In this document: one piece after another, positions 21,506 to 32,262 of the stretch
Position numbering within the stretch: position 1 is the first letter of the stretch
Layout of the letters: each line of letters opens with the position of its first letter
NCBI GenBank assembly: GCA_000729835.1
Contig: JFHB01000096.1
Coordinates: 1 to 64,000 of the forward strand
Length of the DNA stretch: 64,000 bases
Reading direction: 5' to 3'
Origin: Atkinsonella hypoxylon
Taxonomy: Eukaryota; Ascomycota; Sordariomycetes; Hypocreales; Clavicipitaceae
Notes under the pieces: generated by a model
Database searches by the model: none
Told to the model about the DNA's origin: nothing
What the model saw: the letters and a program-made list of their open reading frames with translations, nothing else
Program-made: the position numbers and the translations under genes

Positions 21506-24500
21506 GATAGCCAGTATTTCCGTTTTCTAAACAGTCTTTCCTGCAGCAGGCTGTTGAACCGTATGCGCCATGCAAAGCGTGAGAGGCCAAGACAGAGAGG
21601 GATAGGGTAGACTGATGAGAATTTTGAGAAACAAACGAGTAATGATTGTTTCCTCTGGGCCAAATCGAGCAGTCTAGGCCCGGTTGGCCTGCCCTGGGTT
21701 GTTCCCTGCGTTCAGATTCAGGACTTGGGCGTGATTGCATTATGTACAATATAACCCCTGGATGACTTTACGGAAATACATGACAGGGCAAGCTCGACTC
21801 TTAACAATATACAGGTAGGAGACTGCCACTAACTAGTTTTGCGGGCAATTACGCTGGCAGTTGTTCGTAATTGAATGTGTAATATAATGAATGTCAGCTC
21901 AGAGGGGAGGCTAGTCTCGATTTTTGTCTTTTTGTGTAATTAGCTACAGTACTGCAATGTCTTTGGGATGTCCTGTAAACGCGACCTTGGATTGATTGAA
22001 CCTATCCCTGTAAAGCAGATTTGTCAAATTATACAGGGGGTTGTATTGTAAACTGCTAGCATCTACTCTACCCGGCCAAGTACCAGCCAGGGTCACGATA
22101 CGGGCAGGCGCAGTCCAGTTGGGTATCAGGCAGTTCTAGAGGGTTCTAGAGGTAGCTTTCAATCTGCTAGGCTTCTCGATGTAGTCGGCCCTACGCTGCT
22201 ATATCCAATCACAGGCCAGCATCAGTTCGGCTGTGTGTCGTCCATGTTTCAATCTTCATCATGGATCTCGATCCCCTCCGCTTTCCCGGCCCCCTCTTTT
22301 TCTCTCTCCCGTTGGGTGTGCTTCTTTGTCACACGCAAAGAAGCCGCGGACTGAGGCTTCGCCTGTCTGCAGTTAGCCCGGTTCAGATACCATGCTGTTT
22401 TCTGTATTTCAGGCAAGGGTTATGTACTTACCAATCACAGCGTTTCTTGTTCTCTCTGCCAAGTGAGCAAGAAAGCAAGCAATACAGACAGAAAGACAGG
22501 AAGAAAGAGAGGAAGACAGGAAGAAAGGAAGGAAGGAAGGCAGACAAGAAATCTCTCCCAGACCTTCACGATTTGTTTGGCTTGGGCTTGAAAAAGGGAG
22601 GAAAAAGAAAAGCCTGATGAGCACCTATATCTCCTTACTTCTTGGCCGACCCACTAATTTAAGCCAATTGAAGTAGCTAGCTGCATCGCAAGTCTTGCAA
22701 CCCCCACCGGCTTAGGCGAGGAAGTGGGGTTAAGGGGTCCTTTTTATAATGAAGGACATCAATTAAGACGCTGCTGTAAGCCGTGAACTCAGTTTATGCT
22801 CGCTAGTAGTAGCTCAAACGCGTCATATAGAGATTAAGCGAGTCTGTAGAAGACCCGACTATACGGTCCCGGTCCGACCCGACCTGACCTATTCTACCTG
22901 ATCTGACCATGATGTGGGTCTTTGTGGCGTCTAATATGGCACAAAATTCATCAACTAATAATATTAGATCTACATTATTAGTATCCCTGCACTTAGCGCG
23001 CCATAGCACATTGTAGTATAATAATTTTGCAAGCAAAACTTACAAGTTTTGAAACATGTTCAAAAAAGACTTAAACTTGACTTTTTGTAGATGTCACCGA
23101 GGGTGTCTTGGTCCTATGGCCGATATCACTAGTAACGAGGGTATAACTGCTTCAAATTCAATTGATGACAATCTAACTAGCTAGGGAAGGGAGGCCGTAG
23201 ATATACCCCTCATTACATAGATGCCTCAGATATCGTGGTGTTGTGTGGGTCAATGGCATGGATGAGGGCAACCCCGTGCGCCCGTGCGAAATGGGTCCCC
23301 GGTAACCAAATGTGACCAATCAGCGGTCGCATTCCACACCGCCTGCGCTGCGATGAATTCGCGGCTATTTATATAAATCCTTTCATCTCGAAATATTTTT
23401 CTTCCCCCTAACGCCAGTTGACTTTTTCTCTCTTCTCCCATTTTTTTTTTTTCGCGGCTTTACGTGCGTTAAAGAGATGACAAATCCTAGTAAATCCAAG
23501 CTCTAGTAGGCCAATCGGAAGAGCTGCTCTACGCCACCGAGGCCTACAGCTTGGTCAAAGGTCAAAGTCAGGTCGGGTCCGTGTCGGGTGAGATATTGAC
23601 TCGGATTTAGCGGGTAAAATGTTCAGCCGCTGCCGTGGTCATTCGAAGTTACTCGGTACCGACAAAGGATTATGACCCATCAAGCAAGCTGGCCTACAGG
23701 CCCTTCTTCTGTAGTGATAATCTGCTCCTCTATTGAAAACTCCCCAGCAATGTTTTCTCTTGCAGTTCCTCCGTGGAAAGCCAGGTCAGGACCTAGCTGG
23801 CCAAAGATCGGTAACCGGATTGGAGCCAGCGGAAGGAGATTTCCAAACCCAGTCACGTGTCGACGACTGTCACAGACCTCTCGGCTCCACTCCTGCACCC
23901 GCCGCAGCTTGCCATCACCGGCCGAGCCAAGTCCCGGAACAAACTCCATCTGCGCCGAGGACAGATGTCTGAGACCATTCCCGTGGTATGATTTGGATCT
24001 AAATCCCGAAAGAGAACGCAATAAAAAAGAAAAGTATATACTTTATAGCTACCATCAGACCGGTATTCATAGCGGATTTTCAAAACCAGCTTTCGCGCAG
24101 TTTGGAATGATGATCCTAGCTGTCGCCCGATAGAATAGAGCAAGGTCGACAAAGTAACGTGGGATTGGTCATGGCGCGGCCACGTCCATTCTGTATTATT
24201 CTGTGAGCGATTTACTTACTTCATACAAATCGTGACTGCCGCAGACACGGTTCCCACTGCCGGCCCGTCGGGATATCTGCCTACCCAGGGCAGGTACATG
24301 TCGCTAGATAGCCCAGACAGCAGCACTATAACTTTGGAAATCGTTGCAGAGCTAAAATGCACTATCAGCGGCCTCGACAAGTCCAAAGTAAAGTACAACA
24401 CAACCTTGTATGCTTTTGCAAACATACAAGCCCCGCTTTTGCATGGCTGTTAGGTAACGATTTTTGAGTCCAATCACGCAATCACTTATATGCTACGACA

Positions 24501-25036
24501 GGCCTGGCCTAGTATTTTTAATGCCCAGAAGACTGCTGGTTCTAAGTTATTCTGCGTCGTATCTTGTGTCAAAATCAGGAAAGGATAAAGAAGCACAGGA
24601 ATTGTAATCAGCGCCAACACAAGCAGTACTATAGAAAAGTGGGCTCACAGGATGTTATAGCAGTAGTTTCCAAATTTGATTTTCCTTCTGTGTCCTACAT
24701 AAACTCCGACAAGACCCTAAGAATTCGCAACGAGGTGTGGTAAATAGAAATAAGGATATCTTCATCTAAAAGCCAAGACTCGCTCTCATACAACAATATC
24801 ACGCAATCAGCTCTCTAATTCGACACAGAACAACAAGGAAGCATAAGGAGACAGAACCATCAGCGGCTACACTTGACAGATGAGAACATAGAAGAAGATG
24901 AGAGTGACAGCATTCCAAAACGAAGAACCAGGGTAATGGATCGAGCTTCTAGAAATTGACACGACAGGCTTTCTCATAAGCAACCGTTAAACCGCTTCCT
25001 GATTTGAATCGAGATACACTATCCATCCAGTCCCCG
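21506..25036. other. Long intergenic region, low complexity and possible decayed element
   Basis: No gene is supported in 3.5 kb. A purine-rich GAAAG/GGAAG tract occupies about 22480-22540. A 13-bp word GTCAGGTCGGGTC occurs in inverted orientation at 22876-22888 and 23567-23579 and could be ends of a decayed transposon, with AT-rich sequence between. A 113-codon minus-strand frame at 23680-24021 overlaps a 153-codon plus-strand one; neither has recognisable motifs. Much of 21750-23100 is AT-rich. Confidence 0.4.
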
Positions 25037-26357
25037 TCACTTCATTTTGACGTAGTTACTAGGGAATATTCCGTGCCTTGTTCCAATCATACCGGTCCTG
25101 GAGCCTAGCAGTCAGTATGTAATTCGTCTAATATAAGAGGATAGCGACCTTGTGTAACATACCACCAGTCGTTATCGCTGTCAGTCTTCTTCAGTACAGT
25201 AATAATGTCGCCCTTTTTGAAGCCCAGGTCACCCGGCTGATCTGGGTCAAAGTTAAATAGGGCAACGGCCTCATTTTGCTTGAGATTTGCCTCTTTGTCG
25301 CCGAATTTGGGCTTCGGGGCAGTTGGTCGCCCCGGTCCGACTTTCTTTTCACCAATTCTCAAGTCATCGCGATCCCGCCTCGCAGAAATTGTGTTAGATC
25401 GCAAAGGTTCATTGATGTCTTGTCGGTCATACAGGTCATCCTTCCACGTGCTTGCTCGACTTGGTCTACCGAACTCGTTTGCGCCGTGACCACTCCCGGT
25501 GCGGTCTCGCCGCACTCCCTCTCCCAAAGAATCCCCTCGACGGCCTTGCCACACAACATCGTCATGGCGATCGTCATACATGGGCATGTCATTGTACATG
25601 GCGTCGTCGCTGCCACCGGCTCGCATGCCGCTGAACACCCTAGAATTCAGGACAGCCATGAGCGAATCCGCTGCCGGTGGCGGGCTGACGGCACCGCTCA
25701 GCAGCTGTTGAGCAGTATATCTAGTTCCGTAAAGCTTCTCGTTGGCGTCTCTTCGCTCGATAATGGCCATGCCTTCTAGCGAGACTCCGGCGAAGAGGCC
25801 CTTGGTCTTGGAGTAACTGAAGATGCCACTCACGCTCTTGAGAGAGGCAGCGCCGGCAGCTTCGGCATTGCGGCCCACGGGCCCGGCCGCAAGAGATACG
25901 TTTCCACCCAAAGTAATCGATCCCATTTGTGCAAAAGTCTTGACAGCATTGGCATCATTCAAGACGAAGACGAAGTCGGTGAGTTCGAATCCAATCTGGC
26001 CGCCAAAGCCTCCGCCAGCTGCGGCGATAGCGCTGGGCGCACTCCATGATCCGTCATGTAGCCTGGCGACGACGAGACCGCTACCAACACGACCTGAGCC
26101 GAGGAAGCCGGCCTTCAAGATGGTGATGATCGCAAAGCCTTTCGCATTGGATAAAATTGATGGCGGAATTACTTTATCGGGACCAAAAGCCTGTCGAGGG
26201 TTCACGAAGGAAGACAATATCTTGCCGCACTTCTTGCATTCTGCTATATTGGAGATAGTCGACACAAGTCAGCAGGTCAGCCCGCGGAATGTGGTCCGAT
26301 GAGCGGGATGAACGGCTTACACTTTAGGGATGCTGGAAGCGGGTTGTTGATACCCAT
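25037..26357 (-). CDS. YSC84: YSC84/SH3YL1-type lipid-binding SH3 protein
   Basis: A cortical-actin endocytosis factor of the Ysc84/Lsb4 family. The N-terminal Ysc84 (SYLF) domain spans residues 1-215: MGINNPLPASLKSECKKCGK, then FGPDKVIPPSILSNAKGFAI, GSGLVVARLHDGSWSAPSAI, GGFGGQIGFELTDFVFVLND and the C-terminal YSKTKGLFAGVSLEG. The SH3 domain is at the C terminus (VALFNFDPDQPGDLGFKKGD, then DWWTG and GIFPSNYV). Between them lies an acidic/basic, disordered linker rich in Arg-Asp. Three exons: 26357-26321, 26243-25163 and 25097-25037 (392 aa). The tiny first exon is needed for the conserved MGINNPLP start. The last intron splits the DWW/TG of the SH3 domain. In the family the SYLF domain binds phosphoinositides and actin, and the SH3 binds Las17/WASP. 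Confidence 0.9.
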
Positions 26358-27129
26358 ATCGCTGGTGTCACCTCCGTTCGTTATCCCTTTGCTGCGGGAG
26401 GTCTCGAGACTGCTAGGTCAAGGCGATGCGCGGGCCGAGAAAAGTAGCATGTAGGAGGAGAACGACGAAGTCGTGAGAGGGATAGGACGGAAATAGCATG
26501 ATGCCACTTGTTAGGTGCAATGCGCTAGTTAGTTACTGCGGACGGGGTGGCGGGAGACTGACGACAAGCCCACTTGTACCAGGCTAATAATATAATAAAG
26601 AGACTGGAAGGAGAAATGTGGAGGCGGCGCCCTTGTCGTGACAGTCGCCAACCTTTACAAACCTCCAATCAAATAATAATACTTCCCGTCTCCTCTCGAC
26701 ACTGCCGCGTGGCCGTCAGCACAGCAACTTGGCTGGCAACCAATCATTGATTTTGAGGAGCAGCGAATAGGACCCAAGTTGCCAAGGTACCTAGGGTAGG
26801 TCGGCGGTGCTCCGTAATTCGTCTGTGCTCCTCAGACCCTGTCACAGCGTCATCGTCATCGTAGCCGCCTGGCCTGGAACGTGGTAGCGTTTGGTCACCC
26901 TCACAGTGACCCCTTACTCCAAAACCACAACCACGCAACACCGCGAAATTGCACCACACAACAGCCAGCAGCCAGGCCGCCGCACCAGAAATCCCACCAA
27001 AGTCACCCTTAGCACAACACCCCAAAGATAGATACGATCCAAAAGCCGCCGCCCAAGAACCCCGCCGACGCTCTGCGCCGACGCAAACTCCACCCTCTAC
27101 CCCAAAGTCCATCTCAACCCGTCGCCACA
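26358..27129. promoter_or_regulatory. Divergent promoter region, YSC84-like and SFT1-like genes
   Basis: A 770-bp spacer between two head-to-head housekeeping genes. It is C/A-rich on the plus strand before 27130 (CCACC and ACCCC words, typical of a fungal 5' UTR). No other gene is seen. Confidence 0.45.
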
Positions 27130-27486
27130 ATGTCCGAAGCCTACGAGCGCGAGAGACAAAACAACTCGCGCCTAAACGAGCTGTCGGCCAAAGTATCCGC
27201 CCTCCGAGGCGTAACCATTGACATCTACGACAACGCCCGCGCCCAGGATGTCATCGACAACACCGTACGAGCTGAATCTTTCTTCATCGACGCCCATAGA
27301 AACAGTCCGCTAATCCGATCATGACAGTCAGAGACGTTCTCGTCCATGGGCTCACAGATGAAGGGCTCAGCCACGCGCCTAACTCGAATGGCCGCGTCGG
27401 GCAACAAGGTTGCCATTATAAAACTATCAGCCATTATCATCGGTGTATTTCTCGTCCTATACTACGGGTCGAAACTTTTCTTCTGA
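27130..27486 (+). CDS. SFT1: SFT1/BET1-type SNARE
   Basis: A small tail-anchored Qc-SNARE for intra-Golgi vesicle fusion. Exon 1 (27130-27264) encodes MSEAYERERQNNSRLNELSA followed by KVSALRGVTIDIYDNA and ends after VIDNT. A 63-nt GTACGA...GACAG intron follows. Exon 2 (27328-27486) encodes SETFSSMGSQMKGSATRLTR, MAASGNKVAIIKL and a membrane anchor (AIIIGVFLVLYYGSKLFF). The result is 97 aa, the usual size for the family. The heptad SNARE motif is centred on a zero-layer region around residue 50. Without splicing the frame stops early at 27324 and loses the anchor. It could also be called Bet1-like; size and the short N terminus favour Sft1. Confidence 0.85.
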
Positions 27487-28077
27487 TTGGCATCCAATTG
27501 ACAAGATGGCGGAACAGTCTGTGCTATTCGGCGTTAGACAGGCTTGGTGTTGCGGATAGTCACAGTGACTGAATCATTGAGCGGATTGTGCGCAATTGAT
27601 TCTTCATAGTTCGGGCCAGCATTTGATTTCGATGCTGTGTCTGACTTAAAGGGAAGCACAATGGGTTAGAGAATGGTGTATACATACGTGTTGAGAATAA
27701 TCATCGACCGGGACGGTGGGGTATAGTCACAATAAGACGGCCTACATGACTGATTTGGGAACCAGCCGGACTGAAACTGTGGTAATTTGAGCGTTGCGCA
27801 TGCGGCGTTATAAATCAACAATCTACTCGAGCAGTGATATCGGGATGCGTTGGATACAGATGACCGGATTTATATGTCCTGCAGATGATTCTATAGCTGG
27901 TGGAACTCTACGATCCCCCCTTGTCACCACGACAACTTCTCTAATGGACCCCTAACTCAAGAAGAGCATAACGCCATGTACACGCCGAGAACATACCTAC
28001 AAAAACTTCAACCAATGCTTTTATTAAAGTGTTGTCCATATTGGATATGGATCCATCGTGCTCAAGCTTGAATTCGT
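27487..28077. other. Spacer between convergent genes
   Basis: Nearly 600 bp between the 3' ends of the SNARE and ArfGAP genes. No ORF of note and no repeats are seen. Confidence 0.5.
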
Positions 28078-29883
28078 TTACTGCCAAACGTTGGAGAAGA
28101 GGTCATCGTCGCCGCCAAACCCACCTGAAGTTTTGGGAACGGTCGCATTTCCCGAGCTTGGGGCAGCTGTGCTACTGGCCCAGCCGCCGAATTCCTCATC
28201 AGCAGTTACCTTGGGTGCAGGGTTGAAGCTTCCTGTGACGCCGGGGACGATGGGTGTGTTTGCAAGCCCAGAGCCGGCAGTGCCCCATCCAAAGTCCGCT
28301 GCGGTGGCTGATTTGGGCTGCTCAGGACTCTTAGCTACTGGTGCAGGTGCAACAGCCGCGGGAGCAGGTGAAGACCACTCATTAGTTCCCCAGACATCAG
28401 CTCCAGACAGAGCAGCAGACCCAAATGCGCTTGATGTAGCTGTAGTCGTGGCTAGGGCTGTAGGCTTGCTTTGCAGAGCTGACAGGTTAAAGATTGAGTT
28501 CGTAGTTGCAGAGGGCGAAGCCATAGGTGGTGGCGGAGAGCTTTGGGTTACCGGGGCCGACAAATCAAAGAGATCGCCCATGGCTGAGGATGCCGATTGA
28601 GCAGGCTGAGGTGGCGGTGCGGTTGCCGTCTGGGTAGGAGGTGAAGGGAAGGACGGGAAACTTCCAAGTCCAGAGTCCGAGGGCTTTTGATGGTGAGGCG
28701 AGGCTGGTGGTTGGGAAGGCTTGACATCGAAGAAGCTGCCGCCGCTGAGACCCGAAAAAGCACTCGAACTGGATGCTTGAGGAGGGGCTGCTCGGATGCT
28801 AGAATGAGCGCTTCCAAGACTCGCAAAAGGATCAGCTGCTGCGGGCTTCGGAGCAGTTGTTCGTGACAGATTCAGACCACTAAAGGCATCGTTGAAGCTT
28901 CCTAAGGAACCTTGTTGCTGATGACTGGCAGAGGGACTCCCCATGCTACCAAAGGGATGCTGTTGTTGAGTCGGCTGCTGAGACTGAGGCTGAGGCTGAG
29001 GCTGAGGCTTTGGTGTTGAGGCATAGAGTGACAGAATCGACTGCTTGAGATCTGGTCGGGATTGCCCCCCTGGCGATGCTACTCCAGGAGTACTTGCAGG
29101 ACGAGGCGGAGCAGCTGGGCCACCTAAGAAATCAAGGCCGAGCAATGAGTCCCGGGCATTTGTCGCTCTTGGAGCAGCAGGCTCGGCCTTGAGCGCGACT
29201 TTGGCAGCTGAAGGTCCAGCTGAATTTGCTCGGGATGTTATCGGTTCGTCTCCTCCGATTAAGTCTCCCTCAGGAGCGGGAATATGACGCGGGGCTTGCG
29301 ATTGTCCGGTTGATGCCTTCCTCATCGACTCTTTCCTCTCAATGACCTGCTTCTCCTTTACGAGACTCAATGGTACATCGTCGTCTCCGTCCACATCCAG
29401 AGTGGCAGGATCCGGCTTCGGCCCATCCATAACCCATCGCTTCAACTCGTATTTGGTCCGGATGAAGTTCTCGATTTTGGCTTCCGACGGAGCATGACCG
29501 GGCGCGAGTTTTGCTTCCCAATATTTGTTGGCGCGCGCATTGCCCCAACTCAGTACGCTTTGAAGCTGTTCGTCTGTCCAAGAGTCGAGATCGACCGATT
29601 TCACTCTGCTGATGTGGGTTCCCATGCCCCGATGGATGCCCGAGCATCGGATACAGACGAAGATGCCCAGATTCCAGCTGGCCCATCTAGGATCTGTACG
29701 TAGGAGAAAGCTTGTCAGGGACACGGAGAAATAGTGGCAATAGTGAAGTGAGTTTAAATACGCACGTTTGTTTCTCTTGCAATCAGCACAGACTTTATTG
29801 GGCTCCAACTTCAGGAGGCTCTTGATAGTCGCTTGGTTCTGCGCTGCGCGTTCAGCGGCGGGATTCGGCGGGCGTCTTGACAT
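28078..29883 (-). CDS. AGE2: ArfGAP (AGE2/SMAP-type) vesicle-trafficking protein
   Basis: A GTPase-activating protein for Arf, acting at Golgi and endosomal membranes. The N terminus carries the ArfGAP zinc finger: CADCKRN, then PRWASWNLGIFVCIRCSGIH and RGMGTHISRVKSVDLDSW, which gives the CxxC-x16-CxxC pattern with the catalytic Arg next to the last Cys pair (GIHRGMG). WGNARANKYWEAKL completes the domain. The remaining 400 residues are Pro/Gln/Ser/Ala-rich and disordered, with a (Pro-Gln) run coded by a CTGAGG repeat near 28985. They include several FG/NPF-like and DLF/WG motifs suited to clathrin-adaptor binding. An in-frame, stop-free 72-nt intron (29694-29765, GTGCGT...TACAG) lies between Lys-Arg-Asn-Lys and HPRWASW. 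The spliced length is 577 aa and the start ATG is at 29883. Confidence 0.88.
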   Translation of the reverse strand: MSRRPPNPAAERAAQNQATIKSLLKLEPNKVCADCKRNKRAYLNSLHYCHYFSVSLTSFLLRTDPRWASWNLGIFVCIRCSGIHRGMGTHISRVKSVDLDSWTDEQLQSVLSWGNARANKYWEAKLAPGHAPSEAKIENFIRTKYELKRWVMDGPKPDPATLDVDGDDDVPLSLVKEKQVIERKESMRKASTGQSQAPRHIPAPEGDLIGGDEPITSRANSAGPSAAKVALKAEPAAPRATNARDSLLGLDFLGGPAAPPRPASTPGVASPGGQSRPDLKQSILSLYASTPKPQPQPQPQSQQPTQQQHPFGSMGSPSASHQQQGSLGSFNDAFSGLNLSRTTAPKPAAADPFASLGSAHSSIRAAPPQASSSSAFSGLSGGSFFDVKPSQPPASPHHQKPSDSGLGSFPSFPSPPTQTATAPPPQPAQSASSAMGDLFDLSAPVTQSSPPPPMASPSATTNSIFNLSALQSKPTALATTTATSSAFGSAALSGADVWGTNEWSSPAPAAVAPAPVAKSPEQPKSATAADFGWGTAGSGLANTPIVPGVTGSFNPAPKVTADEEFGGWASSTAAPSSGNATVPKTSGGFGGDDDLFSNVWQ

Positions 29884-30517
29884 GATGCAATCGCTGCCTG
29901 TCGTATGGCTTTTGGGTGGAGTTGGCCAGAGAGGATGACACACAAGAGGCACAAGAGGCGAAGCGCTGGTTGAACTGAAGTCCGATATCAGTACATAAGT
30001 AGTGCGAATGTTAAGGAGGAATGGGGGGGTTGTCGTGCGTCTGGCGGTAATGCCACCACCACGACGATATTGTTCGCACCCCCAACTGCCTAGGATAAGC
30101 CTAGCGCACTAGCCACAGCCCGGTCCAGCCTTCCTGAGGCACCAACAACTCGACTCAACCCAGACTCTAGAACCGCATGCATACGGAGTACCCCGTACAT
30201 GATTTTGAGCAGGCAGCCGGATTAATAATGTCTCGTCCTTGGCCTCACCTCCCGATGCCTGCGGGGGCTGTGGCTGGAGATCGACCAGTTGACCCTTGTC
30301 TCACCTGACAAGAGCCTGAGGTGTTCGATGACGATGCAAGTGATTAAGCAAGTGATTAATCCCTCCGACTTGGCCACCCCGCGATTTGTCAACGCTGTGC
30401 ATCCCTATCATCCCTGTCATCGCAGACAACTTCTGAACTTCTTGCTCTCTCTCCTACGGAGTATGAAACAGCATCATTGCCTCGAAATCATCCTGCTGCG
30501 AGTAATACTACCAACTC
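29884..30517. promoter_or_regulatory. Divergent promoter region, ArfGAP and MsrB genes
   Basis: A spacer of 634 bp between head-to-head genes. It contains two TACGGAGTA words (30182-30190 and 30455-30463), a palindromic-type 9-mer seen repeatedly in this window. No gene is visible. Confidence 0.45.
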
Positions 30518-31206
30518 ATGCCCTCCATGCGATTTCATCCTCTATATACTGTTATTCATAACATATTCTCCAATCTCACTCGATCTAGAGCTTCATCTGC
30601 AGCATCCGTCGCGGCTCTAAGACCAGTCCCCTTGCGATCTATGTCCAGCATCCCGTTTCTGGGTGCCTTGTTCGGATCATCTTCATCCTCAAACTCGTCC
30701 AGGATGACCTACCCCGACCAGCGCTCCGACGCCGAGTGGCAAGCTGTTCTAAACAAAGGTATGGGCAGAAGCAATGACGCACACCTGACATGACCAATCA
30801 TCACCAACCACTTCATGCAGAACAGTTTCGAATCCTGCGGCAGAAGGGAACGGAGCCACCTGGCTCTGGCAAATTCGACAAGCACTACCCTGAACAAGGC
30901 GTCTACACGTGCGCTGGATGCAATGCGCCGCTCTACAAAGCGAATCACAAGTTCAAATCTGGATGCGGATGGCCCGCATACTTTGACAGTATTCCAGGAG
31001 CCATCACCAGACACGAGGACAGGACGCTGGGCATGCTTAGGACTGAAATCGTCTGTTCCAACTGTGGCGGCCACCTCGGACATGTCTTCAAGGGCGAGGG
31101 ATATCCCACGCCAACCGATGAGCGACACTGTGTCAACAGCATCAGCCTGAATTTTTCACCTGACGAAAAGATAGTTTCGGGACGCTCCAAGGAGAGTAAT
31201 GCGTAG
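30518..31206 (+). CDS. msrB: Peptide-methionine (R)-S-oxide reductase, MsrB type
   Basis: Reduces methionine-R-sulfoxide in proteins. Exon 1 (30518-30758) encodes a basic, Ser-rich leader (MPSMRFHPLYTVIHNIFSNL...), plausibly mitochondrial, and the domain start YPDQRSDAEWQAVLNKE. A 62-nt intron (GTATGG...ATGCAG) follows. Exon 2 (30821-31206) encodes FRILRQKGTEPPGSGKFDKH, GVYTCAGCNAPLYKANHKF, SGCGWPAYF, IVCSNCGGHLGHVFKGEGYP and the catalytic RHCVNSISL. Both zinc-binding CxxC pairs (CAGC and CSNC) and the resolving and catalytic cysteines are present. The product is 208 aa. A start at the internal Met before SSIPFLGALF would give a cytosolic form, so dual targeting is possible. Confidence 0.92.
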
Positions 31207-31857
31207 CAGAGAAATGTTAACTAGCAAATGGTGACTTTTACGGCGTTGTGTTGGTCTGGTGGCATTTAGAGCGGTTGGGTCGGCATTAGCTGTTGTAGTG
31301 CGCTAGGATGTAGCATCTTTGCCAGCTTGAACTTGTTCATTTGACGCGGAACTCTATACAGACAGATTGTGAACCGACATATCATAGTACGCAACATTCA
31401 TTCATTTATGTTCCGGCAGTTGCGCCGTGAGGCCGGACAAATCATGCAATTCGCTGTGAATATGCTAATCAAAGTGACTCCCACGTCTTGCTCACAATTG
31501 GCCTGTACTGTACCAAGCTGACAGCTAAGGACATGATGTCTTGACAAAAACGGACATTGTTACAATGAGGTCATTGAAGATCACTTGGCCTAGAGAAGGA
31601 TCGACTTTCAAACCAATGGAAGCGTTGGCCATCTTGCGCGTAATGGTTCAATGACACGAAGGAACAAGGTTTTCCATACCAGAATTCCAAATGTAGCTCA
31701 TGGTTAACGTCGTGCACCCACACTCGGAACACGAATCTGCCACAACAGAGCCTTTAATTAGCGTCAATATTTTTTAGCGCCACAAGAAACAATAGCTGTA
31801 ATTAGTGTTGCTAAGCTAGTGAGCCGCTACTTATAATATATAGCCTTAAAATTAATA
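31207..31857. other. Intergenic, AT-rich toward right end
   Basis: No gene is seen. The last 120 bases are AT-rich with TAATTAGTG-type words resembling RIP-altered repeat sequence. Confidence 0.45.
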
Positions 31858-32262
31858 TCAGCAACTGTTGTTGCAACTGCCTAGAGCATAGTATTGACCT
31901 AGATCCGCCAAAGTCCACTGGCTCGTGGCAACAAGGACATGGGCATCGGTAAGCTCTTGATTTAGTTCCGTGTCATCATCCTCCATAGGCTTTTTTCTGT
32001 AACTGGTACCCGTTGATTTTGAGAAACATGTCGGTGGCAAAAAGGGCAGTTTGTTTGTTACCATCCTGGTATGGGTGATTGAGAATAACCTTTTCGGCTA
32101 GGATGCCAGCTAGTTAAAACAAGTCTGTCTGTCCGTAATACTTGTGGTTCATTGGTGAGTCAGTGGCGGACTCCAGCATGGTTGGTTGGGTCGGCAATGA
32201 TCTGCCTATATGCTGCATATACAACCTCTTGACTTGGGAGGCTGTCAGAAAACGCTAGCATA
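31858..32262 (-). pseudogene. Fic/Doc-family protein, inactivated
   Basis: Reading the minus strand from about 32262, the frame gives RFLTASQVKRLYMQHIGR, TQPTMLESATDSPMNHKYYG and, after a TAA stop (32114-32116), LAGILAEKVILNHPYQDGNK followed by QTALFATDMFLKINGY. The block HPYQDGNKQT is the Fic-fold active-site motif HxFx[D/E]GNxR, with Gln replacing the usual Arg and Tyr the Phe. The one-residue-shifted motif and the short length match the Doc branch of the superfamily. A frame change follows in an A6 run (31991-31996). The tail then reads ELTDAHVLVATSQWTLADLG. Fic/Doc proteins AMPylate or phosphorylate target proteins. One stop plus one frameshift indicate a pseudogene. Confidence 0.75.

Noticed and set aside
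22261..22617. 118-codon ORF with Lys/Arg-rich end
   Set aside because: The frame is carried by a GAAAG/GGAAG low-complexity tract and shows no domain.
23680..24133. Overlapping 113-codon (-) and 153-codon (+) frames
   Set aside because: They lie on opposite strands over the same bases, and neither has a recognisable motif or plausible exon partners.
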